Positions 28,901-36,799 of a DNA stretch of 64,000 nucleotides are shown in pieces (positions within the stretch are counted from its first letter, which is position 1; every line of letters starts with the position of its first letter). Source of the stretch: Bombyx mori (taxonomy: Eukaryota; Arthropoda; Insecta; Lepidoptera; Bombycidae); the NCBI RefSeq assembly GCF_030269925.1, contig NC_085128.1, positions 8,558,501 through 8,622,500 of the forward strand. Direction: 5' to 3'. Under the pieces are notes generated by a model. The model was given only the letters and a program-made list of their open reading frames with translations, was not told where the DNA came from and did no database searches. The position numbers and the translations under genes are program-made.

Positions 28901-29845
28901 CCAGTGGTAGACCACATTGCAAGAGCTCACAGATGCAACTGCGCCCCTTGCAGCAGACATAGGGAAACATTCCAACTCCCAACAAATTTGATTTAACTTT
29001 TACACAATTGAAAACATTAAAAAGTCAAACTATGCACACTGCCCTGCCTATTTTTGTCACAAAATCATGCATTCTGCAATCGAAACTACCAATACAATTG
29101 AAACTTTCACCTTATATCTGAACACCTCAAATTATAACACTTAAGACCAAATGAGCTGTGAGATCATTCAGCCTATAGAATAAATAAAGAAATAATAATG
29201 TAGTTGTTGATGAATTTCATTACATTAGAAATATATAATTTATTAAATTATTATCAAACACATAACAGTATAAAATGCTCATCATATTTAAGATCAATAA
29301 CTATGATGAATATAATATGAATACTATGATGAATATAATAATGAATTTGAAATTCAAAATGCAATGAATTAAAGAAAATGTTCCAATTATATACTTTGTC
29401 CTAACATTAGTAGAAATAATACTGTTGTCCCTTTCTTTGTGCTTTTGAATGTAATTGTTCAAATTAGTGGATTATGTGTCTGATATTTAAGTAATGAGCT
29501 TGTAACTTACTTATTTCTAAAAGTCAACAAAACTACGAACAAAAGTATTAGGGACATCAAGGCTTTAAAAGTAGGTATCTTCCACTAGTAACCTCCCAAG
29601 TTTCTAGAATGTGTTGTTATGACAACACGTGCAAGCGATCAATGATATTCAATTTAACGAGAAACAACTAAGCGCTTTGATAAAGACATAATAAAAGTAT
29701 ATTGTTTAGTGTCATGATTTATATCTGTTATATTATTGTGAACAAAGCAAAAATAATAATTTACTCTTACATCTTTTACGCCGCCTTCGTGCTGTTGTGC
29801 CATAGCTAGGAGCATGGAATCAAATCTTTCAGGATCGTTTGCCAT
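1940..29845 (-). CDS. nudC: Nuclear distribution protein C (NudC), 8 coding exons
   Basis: A complete 325-aa NudC (human NUDC is 331 aa), a cytosolic CS-domain co-chaperone that works with Hsp90 and with dynein/Lis1 in nuclear migration, mitosis and cytokinesis. Coding exons on the minus strand: 29845-29771, 28854-28777, 27698-27476, 26788-26631, 5339-5151, 3757-3685, 2510-2381 and 1991-1940. All introns are GT-AG and the phases join cleanly. Residues 1-60 are the conserved N-terminal domain ([18 protein letters not shown]). About 60-125 is a Lys/Glu-rich coiled coil. Then comes an acidic linker ([13 protein letters not shown]). The CS/p23 fold is about 166-257, with [13 protein letters not shown] and NKMNWWGRL. 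The tail carries [20 protein letters not shown] and ends SKCKFN. The start is the first Met and matches the family. Intron 4 is 21.3 kb and hosts a gene on the other strand. The internal exons 26631-26788 and 5151-5339 join in phase 0 across it. Confidence 0.96.
2120..2190 (+). repeat. Bm1 SINE fragment
   Basis: AGGTGGGTGGTGCCATTA followed by GATGTCTATGG matches the 3' part of Bm1 copies elsewhere in the window. It is degenerate, truncated at both ends, and lies in the last nudC intron. Confidence 0.4.
4139..4197 (-). repeat. tRNA-like SINE head
   Basis: Read on the minus strand there is a box-A-like TGGTATAATCGTG and a box-B-like GGTTCAAATCC, about 30 bases apart, as in a tRNA-derived SINE head. 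It directly follows the poly-A end of the LINE tail at 4199-4530, so the two may be parts of one chimeric insertion. No full cloverleaf is seen, so this is not called a tRNA gene. Confidence 0.45.
4199..4530 (-). mobile_element. 3' end of a jockey-type (BMC1-like) LINE
   Basis: The minus strand encodes the end of a LINE ORF2: frame 4652-4329 contains [20 protein letters not shown], followed by a frameshifted tail and a short poly-A. Related copies lie at 7239-7551, 10040-10247 and in the Bm1 at 40205. It is 5'-truncated, broken and non-autonomous. It sits in the nudC intron between exons 5 and 6. Confidence 0.75.
7103..7625 (+). mobile_element. Bm1 SINE interrupted by a LINE 3' tail
   Basis: A Bm1 body starts at TGGTGGTAGGACCTCTTGTG (7106) and runs to ACGTTGTAGAT near 7238. 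A BMC1-like LINE tail of the same orientation follows (about 7239-7551, including TGGAATGAGCTCCCCTCCAC and a short A-run). Bm1 then resumes at GTCTATGGGCTCCGGTAACC and ends in an A-rich tail at 7625. The Bm1 copy also lacks its tRNA-like head and an internal block. Any target duplication is at most two bases. Confidence 0.75.
9060..9165 (+). repeat. Old degenerate Bm1 fragment
   Basis: GCAAAGCAGTCATGAGTACC and flanking bases align with the Bm1 segment around GTGAAGCAGTAATGCGTTTC with many substitutions. Both ends are lost. Confidence 0.35.
9683..9958 (+). mobile_element. 276-bp MITE, intact copy
   Basis: Terminal inverted repeats of about 30 bp begin GAGTCG and continue CTATTATCAAAGG. A perfect 4-bp target duplication, ATAT, flanks it (9679-9682 and 9959-9962). 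It has no coding capacity. A second copy in the opposite orientation lies at 34995-35607, with duplication TAGT. Superfamily not assigned; 4-bp duplications occur in several DNA transposon superfamilies. Confidence 0.85.
10040..10247 (+). mobile_element. Degenerate LINE 3' tail (BMC1-like)
   Basis: AAGCTATGGAATAAACTCTC and GATGCTCGTCTGGTCTTCGG align with the better preserved tail at 7239-7551 with heavy substitution, ending GGCAATAAAAAAA. Inactive. The 62-codon frame at 10074-10262 derives from it. Confidence 0.55.
10277..10365. repeat. Short tandem repeat, AGTATAGTTTAAAGATAT type
   Basis: About 2.5 units of a roughly 34-base motif (AGTAGTATAGTTTAAAGATA and onward) with internal echoes of TATAGTTTAA. 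Simple-sequence expansion; no function inferred. Confidence 0.6.
11537..11572 (+). promoter_or_regulatory. Core promoter of the nested gene (TATA + Inr)
   Basis: TATATAAA lies at 11537-11544 and an arthropod initiator TCAGT at 11568-11572, placing +1 at A11570, 33 bp after the start of the TATA box. Transcription from here gives a 211-base leader before the ATG at 11781. The motif pairing and the splice-consistent gene downstream support the call. Confidence 0.65.
11781..23985 (+). CDS. Single-pass membrane protein nested in nudC intron
   Basis: Coding exons are 11781-11798, 22618-22752, 23460-23859 and 23945-23985 (197 aa). Splice sites are GT-AG: donor GTGAGT, acceptor TTACAG, donor GTAAGA, acceptor TTTCAG, donor GTGAGT, acceptor TTTCAG. 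Junction phases are 0, 0 and 1. Exon 1 encodes only MDTKSS. Residues 20-50 are Ser/Gly-rich ([20 protein letters not shown]). A Cys triplet (KSCCCNH) precedes a hydrophobic stretch at about 161-183 ([20 protein letters not shown]), then a basic tail [12 protein letters not shown]. There is no N-terminal signal peptide. By the positive-inside rule the short tail would be cytosolic, but topology is uncertain. I do not recognise the family. Further phase-0 exons in the 10.8-kb first intron cannot be excluded. The gene lies wholly inside nudC intron 4, antiparallel to its host. Confidence 0.82.
12114..12431 (-). mobile_element. Bm1 SINE with internal deletion
   Basis: Minus-strand copy. The 3' end (poly-T, then CTTAGACGTGTGGACGGGCT) is near 12114. 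The tRNA-like head, with box B in reverse (GGGATTCGAACACC), ends near 12431. Most of the Bm1 body between the two is missing. Confidence 0.8.
13411..13832 (+). mobile_element. Helitron-type non-autonomous element
   Basis: Starts TCTATATATATTAATACG and ends GGGACCTCTAG followed by a target T. These are the 5'-TC and CTAG-3' ends of Helitrons, with no target duplication or terminal inverted repeats. The first part has the usual lepidopteran segment GCGGACGGAGGAGTATGAAA. No coding sequence. Confidence 0.6.
17544..17819 (+). mobile_element. Helitron-type non-autonomous element
   Basis: Begins TCTATACTAATATTATAAAG and contains GGTCCGATTTGAAAAA and GGCTATAGGCTATATAACAT. It ends GTCGCGGGCAAAAGCTAG before T. 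The segment CGCGG..GAAGTCGCGGG is duplicated near the 3' end. A frequent lepidopteran repeat type with Helitron-like ends. Confidence 0.6.
18150..18405 (-). mobile_element. Bm1 SINE (body and tail)
   Basis: Minus-strand copy close to consensus, from poly-T at 18150 through GGGTGGACGAGCTCACAGCC to GAGGTCCTACCACCAGTA at 18405. The tRNA-like head is missing. The 129-codon open frame across it (18179-18568) is an artefact of the SINE. Confidence 0.88.
19951..20216. mobile_element. MITE with about 40-bp inverted ends
   Basis: The left end ATATATCGTGGGGGTGAAAG and onward (GGTTTAAGCGACATTT) is repeated inverted at the right end (AAATGTCGCTTAAACC and onward CACTCCTCGATATAT). The match has small indels. 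The interior is AT-rich and non-coding. The target duplication cannot be separated from the TATA-rich ends. Confidence 0.7.
20444..20733 (+). mobile_element. Helitron-type (Lep1-like) element
   Basis: Starts TCTATATATATAAAAATGAA and contains GGCTGGACCGATTTGGCTAA and GATGTGTCCCCCGTCGGACC. It ends GCCGGGTCATCCAGT, a diverged form of the usual GTCAGCTAGT. Sister copies lie at 53994-54246 (minus) and 55169-55464. Confidence 0.7.
24196..24201 (+). terminator. Polyadenylation signal of the nested gene
   Basis: AATAAA, 211 bases after the stop of the nested gene. Another AATAAA occurs about 30 bases later and more further on, so alternative ends before the Bm1 at 24691 are possible. Confidence 0.5.
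24691..24950 (+). mobile_element. Bm1 SINE (body and tail)
   Basis: Plus-strand copy from TACCTCTTGTGAGGACC through CCACCCTGCCTATTTC and GAAGCAGTAATGCGTTTCGG to an A-rich tail near 24945. It lies about 0.7 kb downstream of the nested gene. The head is missing. Confidence 0.85.
25085..25290 (+). repeat. Probable dispersed lepidopteran repeat
   Basis: The segment with GTGCGAGTTTTTTAACTTCT and GTATGGAGTTTGAACAGAGC resembles a non-coding repeat often seen between lepidopteran genes. Only one copy is in this window, so the call rests on memory of the motif. Confidence 0.3.
25359..25647 (+). mobile_element. Helitron-type element with 3' hairpin
   Basis: Contains CTCGGAAACGGCTCCAACGA and ends with the hairpin CGAGCaaaGCTCG (25623-25635), about 8 bases before the terminal CTAG and a target T. 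A short GC hairpin just before CTRR is the classic Helitron 3' end. The 5' boundary is approximate. Confidence 0.65.
27922..28722 (-). mobile_element. pogo/Tigger-like deletion derivative
   Basis: Flanked by TA, with inverted ends beginning CAGTCAAAA (left CAGTCAAAATCTGTT, right in reverse CAGTCAAAACTGTTT); 801 bp. The minus strand at about 28305-28125 encodes a decayed transposase N-terminus of the psq helix-turn-helix type: a Lys run, then [15 protein letters not shown] and [12 protein letters not shown] stop follows, then [11 protein letters not shown] in another frame. The A13 tract breaks the frame after the start. The catalytic region is absent, so it is non-autonomous. It sits in nudC intron 2. 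Confidence 0.78.
28885..29185 (+). repeat. Old Bm1-like SINE
   Basis: CCAGTGGTAGACCAC, CCCTGCCTATTTTTGTC, and ACACTTAAGACCAAATGAGC followed by A-rich sequence match successive Bm1 blocks in order, with strong divergence. It lies in nudC intron 1. Confidence 0.45.
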
Positions 29846-31263
29846 ATTTACTTTAGTATTAAGACGGTAAGTCACAGGTACTTGTTTTTAAAATTACGTA
29901 GGTAATACTTTAGTTTTTCAATTATTGCAGCTAGAGTCGAAAAACCGCAACTCAATCTCAGCCAAACAAACGATTTGTTGACACTTATTATATGACAACG
30001 TCAACTTGACACGTTACGGTTATGTTTCCATTTGAGGGTACCGTAGAGATGAAATTATTAGAGGTAATTATGACTTTATTGCACTACATGGTTACAAAAA
30101 GTATGAATAGAAAAATAAAAATCGAGAAAGCTTTAATTTCCTCGTGAAGATATCGACCGGAATAAGTAAATTATCCGTAACTAAACTTTATAATAAACCG
30201 TGTTCAGTGATTACAAAATACCAACCAACATTCTTATTTTCTTTTATTTTCATTTTACACACTATTTTGTGTTTATTGCTCACAAGGAGATAACCAACGA
30301 TTCTTCATAGCTAATTTGTTGTAATATAAAATAATATATAAAGTATATTCATACTTCATTCGTGGAAAAAAATCCTTTAAAAGTTTTCCTTACTAAATAT
30401 ACTAAAACGTTTAAAAATTCCTTTAAAAGGTTTTAATTTTATTTTAAATTAATAATGTTCATCTATCTCTAAGAACAAGTTGAATGATACATCAAATCAT
30501 TGGACATATTACTTTGCAGAGAGAAAATAGTTGCCGACACGACAAAACACTATTTTTATTATTAAAGTGAACGAATAGACCCGTAGTCCGTAAGCGCAAG
30601 ACTTTCAATAGGCAGCAGCTTAGCTCGCCAATTGAGAGTTCTGGTGGTTATGACGTCGACAATCGGAATGACGTTAAGTGGGAGTAAGGTGGTGAAGAGT
30701 GAGTTTTCGGGGAATATGTCACCTTTCCCCCCAACATTTATTGACATCTGTCTTAGTCGTATTAGCGATATGGCCTGTTGAGCCACCGGAGATTATAATA
30801 GTCAGCTTAACTCTGGCATGCCCCACGGTACGTTTCTAGCATGTAGGTGGAACTCCAGCTATTATGAGAGTTGTTAATTATAGCTTAAAATATGTCTGTT
30901 TTCATCAACTATAAATTGTAGTAGCATTTTTGATTTAGTAAAGGGATATACATTATACTCTGAGGTCTATCACTAATCCATCACTTCAAGCATAGAATAA
31001 AGACCAAAAAGATACGCAAAATCCATAGACAAAGGAAAGTGAAAGAAAAAGTCAGTGTCAAATCAATGGAGGTCATTGCATTTTTGTGCATTTTCTAAAA
31101 AAATAGAGAAGATTTGAATACGTTTTCACAGAAATTGAATGTTTTATTAAAATGTAATTTACTTTACGGAACAAGTTTGTGAGTAATTAATAATACAATT
31201 GTTTTTTCTTTCCTTCGATGTCATGTGTCAAAATGAAGTCAGCGAAATATTTTTCTTTTGCAG
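29846..31263. promoter_or_regulatory. Divergent nudC / BTB-zinc-finger interval
   Basis: 1.4 kb separates the nudC start codon from the first BTB coding exon, which is preceded by an acceptor (CTTTTGCAG, ending 31263). So the BTB gene must have at least one upstream non-coding exon here, and the interval likely holds the promoters of both genes. I cannot place either start site. The minus-strand frame 30786-30562 has no recognisable homology. Confidence 0.5.
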
Positions 31264-31284
31264 ATATAAATTGAAACCTTAAGA

Positions 31285-34126
31285 ATGGCCGACCAATTTT
31301 GTTTACGCTGGAACAATTTTCAATCGAATATTGTGAGTGCATTGGATTCCTTAAAATGTTCTGAAGATTTAGTTGATGTGACGCTTACTTGTGAAGGTAG
31401 AAATATCAAGGCCCACAAAGTCATTTTGTCAGCGTGCAGTCCGTACTTCAGGAATGTGTTCAAGGTAAATGACTTAGGACATTAATAACCTTCATATTCA
31501 TTTACAAGTAAATATGTTATGGTATATGCAATGTCATGCGAATACCAACAATATACCTACTTACTACTAAATGTATGCTATGTTCGTTTATGCACATATT
31601 AAAAGGATTTTATTTTCAATACTTTTTTAATGATGGTTCTACAAAATTATATTTTACTTTTTTTTATTTTTTTTTATTACAGAAAAATGTAATATTTTGT
31701 AAAAATGTAATATAATGTAATATACTTTAATATTTTGTTAAGTAAACCTAATGGTTCTATTGAATTTTATCAATGAAAATTTGTGTTTATCTCAGGAAAA
31801 CCCATGTCAGCATCCAGTGATCATTTTGAAAGATGTGTCTGCAGATGATATTGTGAGCTTGTTGTCATACATGTACCAAGGTGAAGTTTTCATTGAAGAG
31901 AGTAAATTGTCTTCATTTCTTCACACTGCTGCCTTATTGCAAGTGAAAGGACTGACTGGAGTAACTCAACAGGTGATGAAAGTTCTACGTTTATTACATT
32001 TGAAATACTATAGAAATGAAAAACAGATTCCAATATACCATAGATAACTTTTATTGATGTTGTGACCAACAACTACAGTAAAAAACCAAAACAAAATCTG
32101 TTGATGCTTCCATTAGCAGATTTTATGGATAAATTGGAAGGGGTAATAATGATAATCTCACTTTAATAAGTTATAACATTACTAAAAAAAATTGCTATTT
32201 GTTGTTTTTTTTTTTGAGTAAGCCTTACTGAACTTTAATTAAATGCTCATATTCATTTAAAGATCATTCAAAGTATTCTTGCTTTGATGGTGGTACAGTT
32301 TTAAATTTATTTATTTTACAGAAAGAAAACTTTACATCACCTAATACATCAAACAAACTATACACTCAGTTAACAATTTCATCAAGACCACACCACAATG
32401 CCTCCCACAAGGATGCAAAGTTACCAGGACTAAAGAAACGCAGAAGCAGCACTTCAGACAAGCCAAATGATGTGTCAGTCGGTGACAGTTACAAAAAAAC
32501 CAAGGTCCTGGATACATGTGATATTCCTAGATTAAACAATTTTTCACAATCTTCCAAAATTGACAATGTGCTTCCTGTTGAAAACAATGTTGACAAGAAA
32601 TGTGATGGAAAAAATGACTCTCCACTAATAACTGCCAATGGGAAAAGTACATCATCTCAGGTTTGAACTTATTTCCACTAGCATTAATTTCATTTCAGAA
32701 AAGACATAATTTAATATTCTATATTGTTTCCAGGTGCATGATTGTTCAATACCAATGAAAACCGAAGTGCTTGATGATAATTCAACTGAATTATCAACTG
32801 CCATTCTATCAGAACAAGATGACAGCCTTCCAGATTATGAAAACAGCATGCTTGCAAGGTCCTTGTTATCAGGTAAAGAAAAAGATTGTATTATCATGTT
32901 GAATAATTGACCACCTGCCCCTTATTATTTCAAAATTGCCATGCTAGCTTTAAAATAAGGCAGAATGAAACTTAATTGTGTATACTTTCGTAACTTAATG
33001 AAACACCTTAGGGCCATATTAATCATTTACTTGCCAAAAGTGGATCAAAAATGAATATACAATTAACCACATATTACAACTTATTTAAAATAGAAAATAA
33101 TACTGTTTTACAAACATTGAACAAACAATAATTAAATATTTTAATTTTTCTTATTCTGGCATGGTGGCATTGAGAAAAAAGTTGTTTTTACAAAATTAAC
33201 GCTAAGATGTACATTGATAGTGAGCATACATGGTCTGAGATCATAATCCATTTGATGTTAATTGGAAAATGTTATGCACCTTGAGACAGATCAAAATTGA
33301 ATTTAGCAAAAATTAAATTTGCTGCTATTCTAAAACTTCAAGGTTTAAATAAATTTCTCACTTCCTAAGTATTTGCTTTTTTGCCTTCCTGAGTTTTTGC
33401 TGATACATTAGGAAGTTTTTATTTATTTATTTTTTATTGCTTAGATGTGTGGACGTGCTCACAGTTCAACACGAATGCACCGGACATCTTATCCTTTAGG
33501 CTACGACGGCTTCTGACGGAAGTTTTATTTATTTGGTATAAAATGAGTATTGTATTGTATTTTCAGGAATTAATCCTTCAAAAAGTGACAGTGCCAGTAA
33601 TTTATCAGGAAAAAAACCAGTTAATATTGGAGAAATAGGTCCCAGTAGATCAAAAGATTCAAACACTGAAACTGTTTCACACAATAATTCATCTAGGAGT
33701 CCAATAAAAAACACATCTGATGAAGTACAAGTAAAACCAGAAAGACAGTCACCAAAATCTGATGTGGAGTATGAACCAGAAGTACTTCTCTCTGAACATC
33801 AAGATGGTGATACAGAGAACACATATAATCAAGAACAATCGCAGGCTTTATTACTACTTGCTGGCATGTCCACTGTACCAGGTTTGGGAGGTGGAGCTTC
33901 AACATCGCAAATAATGTCCCACCAACAATCTAACCATGCTGCTATTTGTGGGGATTGCCCGCATTGTGGAATGAAATATTCTAATCAGTCAGCACTCAAA
34001 TATCATGTAAGGTTAATGCATTCAGATTTAACGAATAGATTGTGTTGCTATTTGTGTCCAAGATCGTTCACAATGCGTGAAACTTTTAAGGAGCACATGT
34101 GGACAAGTCATGGTCAAAGAAACTAA
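31285..34126 (+). CDS. BTB/POZ and two-C2H2-zinc-finger protein
   Basis: A probable nuclear transcription regulator of the TTK-type BTB family (tramtrack, lola, broad, fruitless). BTB domains dimerise and recruit partners; fingers bind DNA. Coding exons are 31285-31464, 31796-31972, 32322-32660, 32734-32872 and 33567-34126 (464 aa). All introns are GT-AG, with phases 0, 0, 0 and 1. Residues about 5-118 form the BTB domain, with the family signatures [29 protein letters not shown] and MYQGEV. An acidic, Ser-rich linker follows, with a basic patch [11 protein letters not shown]. Two fingers end the protein: C409, C412, H425, H430 and C439, C442, H455, H460 (both CX2C-X12-HX4H). The start ATG opens the usual [17 protein letters not shown] at 34231 ends a short 3' UTR. 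It is divergent from nudC. The exact orthologue (abrupt-, ken- or lola-like) is not determined. Confidence 0.92.
33420..33520 (-). mobile_element. Truncated Bm1 in the last BTB intron
   Basis: Poly-T and GCTTAGATGTGTGGACGTGC (Bm1 3' end in reverse) jump directly to AATGCACCGGACATCTTATC (the tRNA-like head). The body is deleted. It ends about 46 bp before the acceptor of the last coding exon (33566). Confidence 0.75.
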
Positions 34127-34230
34127 TTATTTAAATTATTATGGTCTTATATTACGTGCCTTAGCCTCAGTCCCTTGTCAATTAGGACAAGCCACTATAT
34201 AAGTAAAATATTTTTAAAATGTGCCTTGTT

Positions 34231-34236
34231 AATAAA
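34231..34236 (+). terminator. BTB gene polyadenylation signal
   Basis: AATAAA, 105 bases after the stop codon. A second candidate, AATAAA at 36709-36714, would give a 2.6-kb 3' UTR running through the MITE at 34995. Confidence 0.5.
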
Positions 34237-35137
34237 GTATTGGCAATGAAATCATAGTGATTGTTGTCAATTTGTGTCAATCATCAAGTGTTTTCGGCCA
34301 TCTAATGTTAACTAGAAAGAAAACACCTTTAAAATGAGGAACGATATTTATAGGTAAATTGCTGAGTACAGGAATGTTCGAGTATTTTTATATACCACAA
34401 TGGACCCTTAGGAATTAAAATTATTTATAACATATACTTTTCAGTGATTCTGAAAGACAATTTATTTGACATGAAAATGTGTATGAGTGAGTTAATTTAC
34501 TTATGTTATATATGCTGGAGATGGTTCCTTACGAGTATGGTTTTAATTAAAAAAATAAGCAAGAGGAAATTTGTTGGGTCTCTAGTATGTCCGTGTCGAA
34601 ATTCAAACATAGTTCTTATAAAGATAAAATTGATCCGTCTAATACAATTTTGTACTAAAGTGAATTAAATATTTTAATTGAATTGATGTAAGTAGAGACT
34701 GACGTTAAACTCTGCAGTGTTTTAATGTAAGAAAAGATCAGTTGCTTTTTTTCTATTTGATATAAAATTATTTTTACACTGTAAGTAAATTTGTTTTTGA
34801 GATTTTGAGAAAAAAATATTTGGTGCAAAACTAATGTGATTGGTGCTAATATATTTGGTGTTCTAAAATTTCACAGTTAATTTTATAGATTATTAGAATC
34901 CTTTTAGTTATAATTATGAGCAAGCTCATATTTTATAGTTTTTAAATGGTTATTTTTTTCTCAATAATGTACGTGTAATGAATAGTTATGTAGTGAGTCG
35001 TCTATTATCAAAGGTGGCAATCTGTGCATTTGGACAAAAAAATGTTATTCATATGTCAATACAGATTGATTTGAATATAATCGTCTCCTTCAAAGAATAC
35101 GGTTCAAAACCTGCATTAAATAAAGGTTAATAGTTAA

Positions 35138-35462
35138 AATATTTTTTGTGTATCTCAGGAATGTGGACAAGATAGGACTATTATAACAAATTACATTATT
35201 ATTTTAGCAACGTTTCGGTCTTTTATTAGACCTTCATCAGACATCTGAAAATTACACATAATTGATAACCTACAATACAAAAAACAACAATTGTCTAAAC
35301 TACCATATTTACCATAATATGAATTTAAATAATCCCTATCACACACTGCACAATTGTTGCTAAAATAATAATGTAATTTGTTATAATAGTCCTATCTTGT
35401 CCACATTCCTGAGATACACAAAAAATATTTTATAATAATTATGGACGACAATATTGATAATA
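35138..35462 (-). mobile_element. Foldback element, Penelope-like candidate
   Basis: Arms at 35136-35211 and 35356-35431 are perfect 76-nt reverse complements by eye (76/76); the first two bases overlap the end of the target site. They surround a 144-nt spacer, and a 31-nt tail (35432-35462) lies on one side only. The flanks carry the 12-bp duplication GTTAATAGTTAA (35126-35137 and 35463-35474). Inverted pseudo-LTR arms, a one-sided extension and an internal hammerhead-like motif are traits of Penelope-like retroelements. No coding sequence, so mobilisation would be in trans. Confidence 0.65.
35212..35240 (-). ncRNA. Hammerhead-ribozyme-like core
   Basis: On the minus strand CTGATGA is followed by one A, then stem GGTCT, loop AATAAA, stem AGACC, then GAAAC. 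That gives both conserved hammerhead core strands flanking a perfect 5-bp stem II. It sits at the edge of the 76-nt arm, so stem III would be built by the arms (GTTGC pairing GCAAC). The cleavage triplet opposite is AAT instead of GUH, and no stem I partner for CAGATGT is evident. This copy may therefore be inactive. Extra A before stem II is also non-canonical. Confidence 0.5.
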
Positions 35463-36799
35463 GTTAATAGTTAACCTGTTATTTATCTAAGATGTCGTTC
35501 CGAAGAGTTTTGTGACTGCCAATGGAATACAAAGTCAATAATTCGTTTTTCTGATTTACCAATAATTGTCCAAAAGTCAGATTGCCGGCTTTGATAATAG
35601 TCGACTCTAGTATCCAATATTTTTCTTTATAGAAATTCATATAATTTTTATTTCTTAACATTTTAAATGTAATGTTGGTTACCGCCAGCATAAGAAAAGT
35701 GCTATGTTTTGTTTCCATCTATATTTTTATTTAATTTGTTCCTAGTTCAAGTCTTGATGTTACAGGTTTAAGACACCAAATAATTTGAGAATATTTATTG
35801 ACTTACATTGAATGCTGTTTAGTTATTTATTTTTTATGGAAAATTTATACATGTGTGCTGACCGACGGAGCTTAACATACAGTTATGTAAAGAAGGGAAT
35901 CAATTAAAAAGTTAATATAAAGTTTCTGTCTCTGCTACTGTTCGCGCAATAATCGAAATTCGACTATAATACCGCAAGATTTAGACTAATTTTGTGTACC
36001 ACATGTCCCCTTTTGCTTTGTTCCTAACATTTTGAGAAAGAAACTTTAATTAATACTGTTATATATTATTATATTACATTTATAAGATGTTTTTAATTAA
36101 TAACAGTACAAAAAATAAATCGGACGGCAAACAAAGGAGAAAATGTACCAATTTTTATTTATCTAAAAATGATGAAATCAGTACTGTGTCCATGATTTTG
36201 TTACAAAATCAGTCACTTAAACAACGAGCTGTAATACTAAGGGAATATTTAATTAATTTTCGCTTCAATTCTACACCACGTATCCTGTTTGGTTAAATAT
36301 TATTTTGTTTGGTTAAATGTGCCAAAACAGTTTATAAAATACGAACCGATATTGAAAAGTTTCAATGTTATTTTTAAGTTACCTGTAGTAGTATATTGAG
36401 TAGATTGTTTAGTTTACGTAAACATTTAAATGAACTCTTATATTAATATATTTAATTTTGTTATCTCAACAATGTATTTGTAAGAAAAATTATATCGACT
36501 CGATGCGCCCAACGTATCGGATGCCATTAGTGAAAATTTGTTAAATAATGATTAGGGATTAAGATAGATTATGAACGTACATTATATTATAATATTATGT
36601 ACCAATTTAGTATATTAATAGTTTTAATGGAGATATTATTTACATTGTGTAATGTAGTATTGTTGAATATTTTATTCAGAATTTTACAAGATTTATTATT
36701 ATGTTATGAATAAAGATTTTATGCTTCGTAAAAATGTGTTTTAAGTCTTTTGGAAAAAAACACCTACCAAGCTACCTTGAATATGAGATACCTATTATA

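Larger units (their letters stand above)
34995..35607 (-). mobile_element. 276-bp MITE split by a later insertion
   Basis: Ends match the MITE at 9683-9958 (GAGTCG, CTATTATCAAAGG) in opposite orientation. The target duplication is TAGT (34991-34994 and 35608-35611). The span of 613 bp minus a 325-bp insert and its 12-bp duplication leaves exactly 276 bp, equal to the intact copy. Confidence 0.85.
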
